The notes below the pieces were generated by a model. That model had not been told where the DNA came from, ran no database searches, and worked only from the letters and a program-made list of their open reading frames with translations. Positions 27,600 to 36,140 of a stretch of 64,000 nt of DNA are shown here, in pieces. Numbering within the stretch: the stretch's first letter is position 1; each line of letters begins with the position of its first letter. The position numbers and the translations under genes were made by a program. This DNA is from Shimia gijangensis (GTDB taxonomy: Bacteria > Pseudomonadota > Alphaproteobacteria > Rhodobacterales > Rhodobacteraceae): positions 124,001 through 188,000 of the forward strand of contig NZ_FQZQ01000004.1 of NCBI RefSeq assembly GCF_900142085.1, read 5' to 3'.

Positions 27600-28433
27600 T
27601 TAAATCGAAATCGGGTTTGCCTTTGCCAGATTATCGAACGCCATAAGCGTGTCGATCAACTTTGGCATGTCGCGAAGGTAAATCATATTTGGCCCATCAC
27701 AGGGTGCGTTGTCCGGGTCTTGGTGGGTTTCGGTGAAGACTGCTCCGATACCCGTGGCCACGGCCGCCCGGGCAAGAACAGGAGCAAATTCACGTTGGCC
27801 ACCCGAAGCACCACCCAGACCACCGGGTTGTGCAACCGCATGGGTCGCGTCCATGACCACCGGATAGCCCGTCCTGGCCATTTCCGGCAGCGACTGCATA
27901 TCTACGACAAGACGGTTGTACCCAAACGAAGCCCCGCGTTCCGTCAGCAAGATACGCTTGTTGCCTGTGCTTTCAATTTTCGTGACAACGTTCGGCATGT
28001 CCCAAGGAGCCAAAAACTGACCTTTTTTAACGTTGATTGCAGCGCCTGTTTTTCCTGCAGCAACAAGCAGCGCAGTTTGGCGGCATAAAAAGGCAGGGAT
28101 CTGTAGAATATCAACAACCTCTGCCACGGGCGCACATTGGCTGGGGTCGTGGATGTCTGTCAAAACAGGGACGCCAAACGTGTCCTTGACGGATTGGAGC
28201 ACCTTCAAACCGGCGTCTATACCAAGCCCCGGTGCCGCATTGAGCGAAGTCCGATTGGCTTTGTCGAAAGAGCCTTTGAACACATATTGTGCTCCGGCTT
28301 TGTCGCAGGCCTCTTTCAGGGTGCCAGCAATCATCTGCGCGTGATCTGCGCTTTCCAATTGGCAAGGTCCTGCAATCAGGGTGAGGGCGGTGTCATTTGC
28401 AATGGTCAAATTGCCGACAGAGATTTGTTTCAT
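27600..28433 (-). CDS. kdsA: 3-deoxy-D-manno-octulosonate 8-phosphate synthase
   Basis: The 277-residue TIM-barrel enzyme condenses phosphoenolpyruvate with arabinose 5-phosphate to Kdo 8-phosphate. Diagnostic blocks are [52 protein letters not shown]-like strand (here CRQTALLV), and [11 protein letters not shown]. It starts 3 bases after the kpsE stop. Kdo is needed for lipid A and for the linker of ABC-exported capsules, which fits its neighbours. Confidence 0.96.
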   Translation of the reverse strand: [277 protein letters not shown]

Positions 28434-28436
28434 GGG

Positions 28437-30101
28437 CTATGAGGATACCTGTTCGCGAAGGATTGAGGCCGTCAGTGAGATCATCAGATAGATACCCGAG
28501 AAGATCAAAAAAGCCAGAATAGTGTTCTCAAAAGATCTTGGATAGCTGGGGTCTTCTGATGCCACTGGTTCTACGCTGGTTGTCAGGTAGCGTACTTGGC
28601 GGCTTGCTTCAAGTTCGGTCTGTTTCAATGTCTGTAAAGCAGACTGCATCAACAGGTCCGCGGTGGCAAGATCGGCCTGAGCCATCCGAATTTGCGCGGT
28701 TTTTTGCGCCAACGAAGATTCACCCTCCGCCGCCTGATGCATTTTGGATTCCAAAGTGGCCAGAAGGTTGGACAGACGGCGAATATCGCCTTTGACGCCC
28801 TCAACCCGCGCTTTGTTGGGGCGAAGATTGTCCTCAAGTGCGGCCAGCTGTAATTCTTTTTCCTGCAGTTGGATTTGCACGTTGGAAACCTGCGTTCTCA
28901 AACTGGCGATCAGGCCTTCAGGGTCGATCACTGTTCCTTCCTGTAAGAGAACCAGTGCTTCTTGAGCTTCACGCCGTTCGTTCTTGGCCTGCCCAAGGCT
29001 GTCGCGGGCGTCACGCAGATGGTCTTCACGCTTTCGCTGGGACAAATCATCCGCCCGTTCCTCTGCATAGGAGATCAAAGCGCGGGAGAAATTTGTGGCG
29101 ACTTCAGGATTTGCCGCAATCACTTCCATGCGGATCGAACCTTCTGTCGGATCGTAGCTGATTTTGACGTATTTCTTGTAGAGTTTATACGCTTTTTCAT
29201 GTGAGGGGTTCGGGTCAAGTCGCTGGATCGGGTCAATTGTTGGATTCGAAAAATGTGATTTGAAACCTACGTCCCGATCCAGACGCAGCATTGCGTCCTT
29301 TGAGGTCAGATAGTCCTGCACAGCGATTGCGTCGCCATTCACGTTGAGCTGTGATGGCAGAAGCGAGCCAAGACCCGACCCCGATCCACCTTCTGCCTGT
29401 TGCACAAGAAAGGCCGACTTCGTGGAATACATAGGAGTGGCGACAGAGTAGAAATACCACCCAGCCAGAAGGGTCGGCAAAAACACAAAAACGGCCAGAC
29501 GCGCAAATAGCAAGGCCAGGCGACGACGGCGTCGTTGCGCGATTTCTTTTTGTATCTGTGTGATCTCTTTGGCACGGCGTTCTGCCGGTGAGTCTTGGGC
29601 CAGTTCGGTAGAAGGAAGTGAGCCTTTGCTGAGCGCCGTTGTTTGCGGCAGCTGAATTCGGCCCTGTTGACTGGCACCAGAAGTGCCGCTGTCCTGTGTT
29701 ACAAGATCCAGCATATTTGTCCGCTGGAATGGATCAATCCCATTGGCCCGCAACAAGCGTACCGCGTCAAAATCAGACGTGGCAGCCAAACCGTTTTTTT
29801 GCGCCACGCGTCTGGCCATACGCAATTGGCGACCCGTTAAACCTTCGCGTTTGATGCCGTCAATTTCAAGCTCGGCACCCGTCGTCTGTTCCGTATCTTG
29901 CGATGCGGGCAACGAGCTTGGTGTCGGCGCTACGCGTGGTGTTTTGGACGGTTTGGCAATGTGGTTCACCGCCCTTTGGCCAGGGTCGGAAGCCGGTATT
30001 GGACGCTGTGGCGCCGCACTTGGCTGCGCGACGCCAGAAACTTCTGGCCCAACACTGCTGCGCCGAATTCGAAACTTTTTAGCCTTGGGTTTGGTAGTCA
30101 T
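28437..30101 (-). CDS. kpsE: Capsule polysaccharide export inner-membrane protein (KpsE-like)
   Basis: 554 residues. A proline- and alanine-rich, probably disordered cytoplasmic N-terminus (to about 190) precedes a membrane helix (LAVFVFLPTLLAGWYFY), a periplasmic Wzz-like domain with long coiled coils, and a C-terminal membrane helix (TILAFLIFSGIYLMISL). This is the polysaccharide co-polymerase layout of KpsE/BexC/CtrB. The ATG at 30101 overlaps the end of kpsT by 23 bases; a TTG at 30131 is possible but weaker. The long N-terminal extension is common in alphaproteobacterial versions. Confidence 0.88.
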   Translation of the reverse strand: MTTKPKAKKFRIRRSSVGPEVSGVAQPSAAPQRPIPASDPGQRAVNHIAKPSKTPRVAPTPSSLPASQDTEQTTGAELEIDGIKREGLTGRQLRMARRVAQKNGLAATSDFDAVRLLRANGIDPFQRTNMLDLVTQDSGTSGASQQGRIQLPQTTALSKGSLPSTELAQDSPAERRAKEITQIQKEIAQRRRRRLALLFARLAVFVFLPTLLAGWYFYSVATPMYSTKSAFLVQQAEGGSGSGLGSLLPSQLNVNGDAIAVQDYLTSKDAMLRLDRDVGFKSHFSNPTIDPIQRLDPNPSHEKAYKLYKKYVKISYDPTEGSIRMEVIAANPEVATNFSRALISYAEERADDLSQRKREDHLRDARDSLGQAKNERREAQEALVLLQEGTVIDPEGLIASLRTQVSNVQIQLQEKELQLAALEDNLRPNKARVEGVKGDIRRLSNLLATLESKMHQAAEGESSLAQKTAQIRMAQADLATADLLMQSALQTLKQTELEASRQVRYLTTSVEPVASEDPSYPRSFENTILAFLIFSGIYLMISLTASILREQVSS

Positions 30102-30738
30102 AGAGCTGCTTTGCCTCTTCCAAGGTGTCAAACATATACAATTGCCCGTTCATCAGAACCCCCGCTGAGCGGGCAAATTTTTCAAGAGTTTGAGCCTGAT
30201 GTGAAACGATGATGATAGTAGTGGTACGCAAGCGTTCTTTCAGAACTTCGCCGGCTTTTCGGTTGAACTCAACATCTGTCGACGATGGCATGCCTTCATC
30301 GATCAGATATATGTCAAAATCAAGCGCAAGCATCAGAGCAAAAGTGAACCGTGAACGCATCCCCGAAGAATAGGTTCCCAAGGGCTGTTCAAAGTACTCC
30401 CCTAGCCCACAGAGCCAACGGCAAAAGGCTTCGACATAATCGGGGTCCAGTCCGTAGAGCCGTGCGATGTACCGGCTGTTTTCAACGGCCGAGTGTTTGT
30501 TCACCACGCCACCCATGAACCCGAGCGGAAATGAAATACGGCAACTGCGTCGGATCTCTCCTTCGTCCGGCTTTTCCAGGCCAGCCATCATGTTGATGAG
30601 GGTGGTTTTCCCAGTGCCGTTGGGAGCAAGAATTCCCAGCGAGTGACCAAGTTCCACACGGAAAGAAACACGATCAAGGATGACCTTGCGCTGACTTCCT
30701 GTCCAGAAGGACTTACTCACATTTTCAAATTCGAGCAT
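30079..30738 (-). CDS. kpsT: Capsule polysaccharide ABC exporter ATPase (KpsT-like)
   Basis: The 219-residue ABC ATPase has Walker A APNGTGKTT, signature YSSGMRSRFTFAL, and Walker B IYLIDEGMPSS followed by the switch histidine in IIIVSHQAQTL. The short length and the YSSGM signature mark the polysaccharide exporter (KpsT/BexA) class. A matching permease (KpsM) is expected but is not in this window; the gene heads an operon with kpsE, kdsA and a phosphohexomutase. Confidence 0.92.
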   Translation of the reverse strand: MLEFENVSKSFWTGSQRKVILDRVSFRVELGHSLGILAPNGTGKTTLINMMAGLEKPDEGEIRRSCRISFPLGFMGGVVNKHSAVENSRYIARLYGLDPDYVEAFCRWLCGLGEYFEQPLGTYSSGMRSRFTFALMLALDFDIYLIDEGMPSSTDVEFNRKAGEVLKERLRTTTIIIVSHQAQTLEKFARSAGVLMNGQLYMFDTLEEAKQLYDYQTQG

Positions 30739-30877
30739 CTATCGCTCCGGCTCTGCTCTGGCCACCCCACTTTACGGGGCTTTCATTAACGCTCTGTTTG
30801 GCGTCTTACATTTTAATATGTCGGATTTCAGGGGGAATAAGCAACTCAAAGCCGCAGTAAATAGGCCCTAAAATACC

Positions 30878-30901
30878 AAAAAACCGGCGCTTTCGCACCA
30901 G
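30878..30901 (-). terminator. Rho-independent terminator of nhaA
   Basis: On the minus strand CTGGTGC-GAAA-GCGCCGG forms a 7-bp stem with two G-U pairs and a GNRA tetraloop, followed directly by six T (30883-30878). It lies 28 bases past the nhaA stop codon. Confidence 0.85.
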
Positions 30902-30928
30902 TTTCTTGTTGAATTAGTGAAAACTCTC

Positions 30929-32176
30929 TTAAAGGTTGCGCTTTTCAACGCGAAAGAGCTTGCCTGCAATGATCGAAATTGCAGCCGCACCGAACGAGAA
31001 CAACGCGCCCATTTTGGCGGCATCCTGAACTGGGCCGGCGTCAAATGCGACGGATGCTACAAACAAAGACACCGTAAAGCCGATCGCTGCTACACAGCCA
31101 ATGACGACAAGGTCGATAATGCGCATGCCTTCCGGGATGCCCAATCGAAGTGGTACTGCGGCGAGCCAGCCAAACAGCAAAATTCCAATAGGCTTGCCCA
31201 AAAGCAACCCTGCCAAAACCAACCAAGTGGCGTCACCCATAGCGGACAGCTGAACTCCTGCATTCAGAAGTCCAAAGAAGAAAAGGACAATTTCAACGGG
31301 GTATTTCAGCGAATGTTCCATCACGTTCAAAAGGTCATGCAGATGCTCTTCGGCAGCCGAAAATATACCAAATGCCCGGTCGGCGTGTGGAATGGTTGGT
31401 ACGATTGGCAGCAAACCCAATGCCGGGTGCAGGCCCGAGCGCATAAAGGCGTACCAGCTGACTGCACCAGCCAAAGCATAAGGCACAAAATGCAGTTTTG
31501 TGCGCACAAAAGTCGACATCGGGCGATTTTGATTACCCCGGTCCATGCGACGTGGCAGCCAGTTGAAAACGACAAATACGATGATTGCCGCTGCGAGCGA
31601 TACCCAAAGCCAATTTGGTGCCAATTCCCCTGATGGGTAGAATATGGCTAGAATAATCAGCCCTGCAGCATCATCAGCGATGGCTAGCAACAACAAAAAC
31701 CGCACTGCCGGATGGCCCGCGCCGAAAACCATACGCCCAACCAGATATGAAAAAGCAATGTCAGTGGCGGTTGGGATCGCCCAACCATTGGCGACTGCGT
31801 TGTACGTGTCCGACCCCATGAACATGGCAAGGCCAAGATATACTGCGATTGGGCCAAACATCCCGCCGGCGGTTGCGAACAGTGGCGTCGCCGCCTTTTT
31901 TCCGCGCAGCGAGCCGTTCTTGAGGATCACAGCCTCCCAGACCTCTTTTGCGGCAATCGCAAAAAACAGGGCCATCAGAAGGTCATTCACGAGATAATGC
32001 AGCGTCAGAGTACGATGGCCATGGTGTAAATGACCGATAGGAGCATCTTCCCAAATCACAAACTCAACGAAGTGGTGATAACTTAGGTAATCCACATTTG
32101 CCCAAAGAAGCGCTGTCAAAGCACCAAAAACCAACAACAATGAATTGTCGGTTAAAAAACTCCAGACGCGATACAT
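30929..32176 (-). CDS. nhaA: Na+/H+ antiporter NhaA
   Basis: The 415-residue membrane protein has about 12 spans. It carries LVNDLLMALFFAIAAKEV, the PTATDIAFS segment and LLLAIADDAAGL, whose paired aspartates correspond to Asp163/164 of the E. coli antiporter. It exports sodium in exchange for protons at the inner membrane. A histidine-rich loop near residue 50 (IGHLHHGHRTLTLHYLVND) is notable. It is transcribed alone, ended by a clear terminator. Confidence 0.94.
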   Translation of the reverse strand: MYRVWSFLTDNSLLLVFGALTALLWANVDYLSYHHFVEFVIWEDAPIGHLHHGHRTLTLHYLVNDLLMALFFAIAAKEVWEAVILKNGSLRGKKAATPLFATAGGMFGPIAVYLGLAMFMGSDTYNAVANGWAIPTATDIAFSYLVGRMVFGAGHPAVRFLLLLAIADDAAGLIILAIFYPSGELAPNWLWVSLAAAIIVFVVFNWLPRRMDRGNQNRPMSTFVRTKLHFVPYALAGAVSWYAFMRSGLHPALGLLPIVPTIPHADRAFGIFSAAEEHLHDLLNVMEHSLKYPVEIVLFFFGLLNAGVQLSAMGDATWLVLAGLLLGKPIGILLFGWLAAVPLRLGIPEGMRIIDLVVIGCVAAIGFTVSLFVASVAFDAGPVQDAAKMGALFSFGAAAISIIAGKLFRVEKRNL

Positions 32177-32244
32177 CTATTCTCCACCCTCCAAGTTTTG
32201 TTTGAAATGACTTAGCGGAAAGCAATCTAGGGGGCAACGAGATC

Positions 32245-32284
32245 AAGGGAGGCAATCCGTTACGCGAAACGGATTGCCTCCCTT
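32245..32284 (-). terminator. Long perfect hairpin after the permease gene
   Basis: A 17-bp perfect stem (32245-32261 with 32268-32284; AACGGATTGCCTCCCTT arm) has a 6-base loop and lies 19 bases after the permease stop codon. No T-run follows, so it may be Rho-assisted or a 3' stabiliser, like the hairpin after trpS. Confidence 0.55.
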
Positions 32285-32303
32285 CGGTTTACTTAAGCCT
32301 GAT

Positions 32304-33338
32304 TTAGGCAAATGCCTGCCAAGCGACACCAGCAATAAATGCACCGACCATCGCAAAGCCAATATAGGCCGCAAACACACGTGGTTTGACCAGCGCCCAG
32401 ACTGCGATTGCGGCCGGAATGCAGCTGACACCTCCGGCAATCACAAAGCTCATCGCCGCTCCATTTGACATGCCCTGCTGCAACAGCGCGTCCACCAATG
32501 GCACAGCGCCGTAACCGTTCAGATAGGCCGGAGCGCCGACCAATGCGCCTAGAATGATCGGCTTGATGCCTGAGCCACCCAGAACGCCAGCGATCATTTC
32601 GGCGGGCACATAGGTCAGCATGAGAGCTTCGATCACATAAGCCAGGGCTAGCCATTTCAGTAAGAACAGGCCATTGGTAAGGACAGCACCACGGAATGTT
32701 TCGCGGCGCTCAGCTTCCTTCCAGAACGTCCATACAGGTTTGGCGGAAAAGGGCTTTTCGACACCGCAGCACCCACCAACCTGTGGCTGTTCCCTCAAAG
32801 GATCGGTAAAGACCGCGGTTTTTGCAAAGGTCATCGTCAGAAAGCCTCCCATGAGGCCAAGACCCACTGCAGCAAAGGTTTTTGCCACAGCGAAATCCAA
32901 ACCCAATGTGCCCGCAGTCACCGCGAACATTGCCGGGTCCATCAAAGGAGAAGCCAGCCAAAACGCCATGACAGCTGACAAAGGTGCGCCGACCGCCAGC
33001 AAAGCGGCAATAAAGGGGATCACCTCGCACGAGCAGAACGGAGACAGTCCGCCCAAAAGGGCCGCAAACAAGATCATGCGCGTCTCGCGGCCTTCAAAGG
33101 CTTTAGCCAGCAGGTTTTCCGCTCCGGATGCTTTGAGATATCCGATGGCAAGGATGGCAAACAAAATGAACGGGGCAGTGTGGCCGAGCGCGCCAATCGC
33201 AAAAGTAACCGTCGGAACAAGTTGCGGCAGGTCCAGAACGGCAACGGCGATCAGGATTAAAACCAGCACCAGCCAGGCTTTGTCGATCTGAGCCAGTTTT
33301 GAACCGATGAGGGAAGGTGTGTGAGTGGTATCAGCCAT
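32304..33338 (-). CDS. UPF0718/YraQ-family permease (ArsP-like)
   Basis: The 344-residue protein has about eight spans. It shows GGLSPFCSCEVIPFIAALL with a Cys-x-Cys pair, a cytoplasmic GGCCGVEKP motif and GAPAYLNGYGAVPLVDALLQQG, all typical of the YraQ/ArsP permeases. Some family members export organoarsenicals. The ATG at 33338 follows AAGGA; the longer reading frame (33419) would overlap arsR extensively. It overlaps the upstream ArsR-type regulator gene by 8 bases, so it is the likely target of that regulator. Confidence 0.87.
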   Translation of the reverse strand: MADTTHTPSLIGSKLAQIDKAWLVLVLILIAVAVLDLPQLVPTVTFAIGALGHTAPFILFAILAIGYLKASGAENLLAKAFEGRETRMILFAALLGGLSPFCSCEVIPFIAALLAVGAPLSAVMAFWLASPLMDPAMFAVTAGTLGLDFAVAKTFAAVGLGLMGGFLTMTFAKTAVFTDPLREQPQVGGCCGVEKPFSAKPVWTFWKEAERRETFRGAVLTNGLFLLKWLALAYVIEALMLTYVPAEMIAGVLGGSGIKPIILGALVGAPAYLNGYGAVPLVDALLQQGMSNGAAMSFVIAGGVSCIPAAIAVWALVKPRVFAAYIGFAMVGAFIAGVAWQAFA

Positions 33339-33675
33339 GGTCGTGATCCTTGTTTGGCTCTGAGCTGTCTGCACAGCATTCTTGCAGCAAAAACTGAGAT
33401 AGGATTCGTATCTCGTCATATGCCACAGCGGCGCAAATGATCGAGCGCCCTTGTTTTTCCTGCGTGACGAGGCCGGATTGCGCTAGAATTTTCATGTGAT
33501 GGGTGAGGGTCGAACCGGTCACGCCACTGCGCTGACCCAGTTCGCCGATGCTCAGACCTTCGGGGCCTGCGCGCACAAGGCATCGCAGCACCGAAAGGCG
33601 TTGTTCCGATCCAAGCGCTGCAAAGGTCGATGCTGCGATGGTCAGAGAAATGTCATCTGTTGATTCATGTTTCAT
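33331..33675 (-). CDS. ArsR-family transcriptional regulator
   Basis: The 114-residue winged-helix repressor has the recognition region SGVTGSTLTHHMKILAQSGLV. The tail has a vicinal Cys-Cys (LQECCADS) and ends DHDHG, a plausible metalloid or metal site. It is coupled to the permease and so probably acts as its metal- or arsenite-responsive repressor. There is no ribosome-binding site before the ATG; instead a perfect 16-bp palindrome overlaps the start codon, suggesting autoregulation and possibly a leaderless transcript. Confidence 0.92.
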   Translation of the reverse strand: MKHESTDDISLTIAASTFAALGSEQRLSVLRCLVRAGPEGLSIGELGQRSGVTGSTLTHHMKILAQSGLVTQEKQGRSIICAAVAYDEIRILSQFLLQECCADSSEPNKDHDHG

Positions 33676-33689
33676 ATTTCTAGAAATAT
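33674..33689. promoter_or_regulatory. ArsR operator 1 (palindrome over the arsR start)
   Basis: ATATTTC-TA-GAAATAT is a perfect palindrome whose left edge covers two bases of the arsR start codon (33673-33675). It is followed by CGAAATA, which also follows the second copy exactly 40 bp away. Confidence 0.75.
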
Positions 33690-33713
33690 CGAAATATAAT
33701 TATTGCGCAAGAA

Positions 33714-33729
33714 ATATTTCGGGAAATAT
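33714..33729. promoter_or_regulatory. ArsR operator 2
   Basis: ATATTTC-GG-GAAATAT repeats operator 1 with a different 2-base centre. The 40-bp centre-to-centre spacing is close to four helical turns, so two dimers would bind the same DNA face between arsR and the divergent glycosylase gene. Confidence 0.75.
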
Positions 33730-33771
33730 CGAAATAAATGCGACTTCCTGTTTGATGCGCTCTGTCGCAAG

Positions 33772-34362
33772 ATGCATGAGATGACTTTACCCGAAGAGAT
33801 ACGCGCATGCCGTTTGTGCAAAACCCGGTTCGCTGCAACGGCATCGGCGCATATACCGCGCCCCGTGCCATGGTTTCGACCTTCTGCACGGGTGTTGATC
33901 GCGGGGCAGGCGCCCGGAGCAAGGGTTCACGACAGTGGGCGTCCCTTTACGGATCCGTCTGGCGATCGCCTGCGTGAATGGATGGGGGTGGGTGATGAAA
34001 CTTTTTATGACCAAGCGCAAATCGCCATTCTTCCCATGGCGTTTTGCTTTCCGGGCTACGATGCCAAGGGCAGCGATCTGCCTCCGCCGCCAATCTGTGC
34101 CCAAACGTGGCGCGACAAGGCGCTTGGTAGCTTGCCAAATGTGCAACTGACTGTGCTTGTCGGCGGGTACGCGCAAAAGTGGCACCTCAAGTCTCGGGGA
34201 GGGGTGACTGCAACCGTGACAGGGTGGCGCGACCATGCGCCCGCGCGCTTTCCCTTGCCACATCCTTCGTGGCGCAATACGGCATGGATCAGGAAAAACC
34301 CGTGGTTCGAGACAGATCTGCTACCCGAGCTGCGCGCAAGGATCAAAGAGGTTCTGCAATGA
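33772..34362 (+). CDS. Uracil-DNA glycosylase family protein with iron-sulfur cysteines
   Basis: 196 residues from the ATG at 33772 (another ATG follows at 33781). The glycosylase motif is GQAPGARVHDSGRPFTDPSG and the DNA-binding loop is LPHPSWRN. Four cysteines (CRLC, then CFPG, then CAQTW) form C-x2-C-xn-C-x16-C, the 4Fe-4S ligand pattern of family 4/5 glycosylases. It would excise uracil or related bases from DNA. No strong ribosome-binding site is visible. It shares an operator-bearing intergenic region with arsR and overlaps sseB by 4 bases. Confidence 0.87.
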   Translation: MHEMTLPEEIRACRLCKTRFAATASAHIPRPVPWFRPSARVLIAGQAPGARVHDSGRPFTDPSGDRLREWMGVGDETFYDQAQIAILPMAFCFPGYDAKGSDLPPPPICAQTWRDKALGSLPNVQLTVLVGGYAQKWHLKSRGGVTATVTGWRDHAPARFPLPHPSWRNTAWIRKNPWFETDLLPELRARIKEVLQ

Positions 34363-35150
34363 GCGATTTGACACCGTTGGATCAGGCCCATGCCCTGATG
34401 GATGTAAATACCGAGGATGACACCACACGTCTGCGATTTTACGAACGTTTGGCCGATGTCGAGCTGTTCGTCCTTCTGTCCAAGGAGGCCGAGGGAGAAA
34501 GCATTTCACCGGAACTATTTGAATTGCCTGAACATGCGGTTGTTCTGGTTTTCGACACCGAAGAACGACTTGCATCTTTTGTCGGCAAGCCAGCACCTTA
34601 TGCCGCCTTGTCTGGTCGCGTCATTGCGGCAATGCTGGCGGGTCAGAACATTGGATTGGGTGTGAACCTTGAAGTTGCGCCGTCGTCAGTGATGGTTCCG
34701 CCCGAGGCTTTATCCTGGCTGGCACAAACCCTGACCCATGCACCGGATGAAGTCGAAGCGCGCGCCCAAGAGTTCAGCACACCAGCCGGCTTGCCCGAAG
34801 CGCTGATTACGGCGCTGGATCAAAAGCTGTCGACCGCCGTGGGGCTTGCGAAATGCGCCTATCTTGTGGGGGTGACTTATGATGATGGCGCCAAAAGCCA
34901 TCTTCTGGGCTTTGTCGATGCGATCCCCGACGCCCAAAGCGCATTAGCCAAGGCGGTCTCCGAAGCGCTGACATTTTCCGGAATCGAGGTAGGCGCGCTG
35001 GATGTTGGTTTTTTTGACGCGGCCAACCCGGTCTCGGCCCAATTGGCCCGTGCGGGTTTGCGATTTGACCTGCCGGAACCACCAACAGCCGCAGAATACA
35101 CCCCGACTGTGCCGGGAAGCGATCCAGATAACCCGCCTAAATTACGCTGA
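34359..35150 (+). CDS. SseB-family protein
   Basis: The 263-residue protein has an N-terminal SseB domain (TPLDQAHALM...RLRFYERLADVELFVLL, then VVLVFDTEERLASF) and a second domain resembling the SseB C-terminal region (LVGVTYDDGAKSHLLGFVDAIP). The biochemical role of the family is not settled. The start overlaps the glycosylase stop (ATGA). Its stop lies 1 base from the stop of the convergent dehydrogenase gene. Confidence 0.85.
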   Translation: MSDLTPLDQAHALMDVNTEDDTTRLRFYERLADVELFVLLSKEAEGESISPELFELPEHAVVLVFDTEERLASFVGKPAPYAALSGRVIAAMLAGQNIGLGVNLEVAPSSVMVPPEALSWLAQTLTHAPDEVEARAQEFSTPAGLPEALITALDQKLSTAVGLAKCAYLVGVTYDDGAKSHLLGFVDAIPDAQSALAKAVSEALTFSGIEVGALDVGFFDAANPVSAQLARAGLRFDLPEPPTAAEYTPTVPGSDPDNPPKLR

Positions 35151-35151
35151 T

Positions 35152-36081
35152 CTAGTAACCTGCGCTGCGATCCGCCAAAAATCTCAAGGGCTCGCCGTTT
35201 TCACTGCGCCTCACATTTTCTGCAACAATCTGGCTGGCACTTGAGGGTCGTGTTTCGCTGGCTATATGCGGCGTCACAGTCACGTTGGGGTGCGCCCAAA
35301 ACGGATGGTCCACAGGCAGTGGTTCTACGCGGAAAACATCCAGTGTCGCGTGGGCAATTTGTCCTGTGTCCAACGCGGCCAGCAATGCTTCATCATCAAT
35401 CAATGGACCCCGCCCAGGATTAATTAGGAAAGCCCCTTTGGGCATTGCGGCCAAAGCGTCTGCATCAATGAGGTTTTCTGTGGCCGCTGTATTAGGAAGC
35501 AACAGCACAAGAATGTCTGCCGTCGACAGAGCTTTGCCAAGCCCCTCTTCGCCGCAAAGGCAGGTGATGCCTTCTGCTTCTTTTTGCGTACGGCTCCAGC
35601 CGGTGACAGGAAAGCCCAGCCCATGCAGTGCCTTGGCACAGGCCATGCCCAATTCGCCAAGACCCAATACGGTCACTCGGCGATCATCAGCCAGCGGTGG
35701 CACGTAATCGCGCCATTCGCCGTCCTGACCTTTGATATGCAGGTCCATACCCAGATGGTGACGTAAGGCATGGCCTGTCACCCATTCCCTCATGCCCTGA
35801 GACAACCCGTGGTCCACCATCCGCGCAAGAGGTTGGGTCAGGGTTGGATTGCTAATGATGTTCTCAACCCCGGCCCATAGGTTCAGCACGGCCTTGCAGC
35901 GCGTATAGGGTGTGAAATCCTGCAGCGGGCTGTTGGGAGCATAGACGATGTAATCAACCTCGTGTGGGGCGAAATCAATCCGCAAATCCACGTCAAGTCC
36001 AAGGTCGTTGAAAGCCTTGGTCAGCGGGGCCTCATATGTCACCCAACGTTCTGGCAAGGCGGCAAAAAGCACGTTGATCAT
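35152..36081 (-). CDS. D-2-hydroxyacid dehydrogenase (GhrA-like glyoxylate/hydroxypyruvate reductase)
   Basis: 309 residues from the ATG at 36081. It has the Rossmann motif VTVLGLGELGMACAKAL, the arginine in NPGRGPLIDDEAL, DVFRVEPLP with the catalytic glutamate, and the histidine in TVTPHIAS. It would reduce glyoxylate or hydroxypyruvate with NAD(P)H. A longer frame to 36522 exists but runs into rodA and is not supported. It may be transcribed with the cell-shape genes, which end 59 bases upstream. Confidence 0.9.
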   Translation of the reverse strand: MINVLFAALPERWVTYEAPLTKAFNDLGLDVDLRIDFAPHEVDYIVYAPNSPLQDFTPYTRCKAVLNLWAGVENIISNPTLTQPLARMVDHGLSQGMREWVTGHALRHHLGMDLHIKGQDGEWRDYVPPLADDRRVTVLGLGELGMACAKALHGLGFPVTGWSRTQKEAEGITCLCGEEGLGKALSTADILVLLLPNTAATENLIDADALAAMPKGAFLINPGRGPLIDDEALLAALDTGQIAHATLDVFRVEPLPVDHPFWAHPNVTVTPHIASETRPSSASQIVAENVRRSENGEPLRFLADRSAGY

Positions 36082-36140
36082 GGGCAAGGTCTCCGACGGG
36101 TGGGGCATTTTGGCTGTGGCACGGTCCGCTTTTGCCAGGA

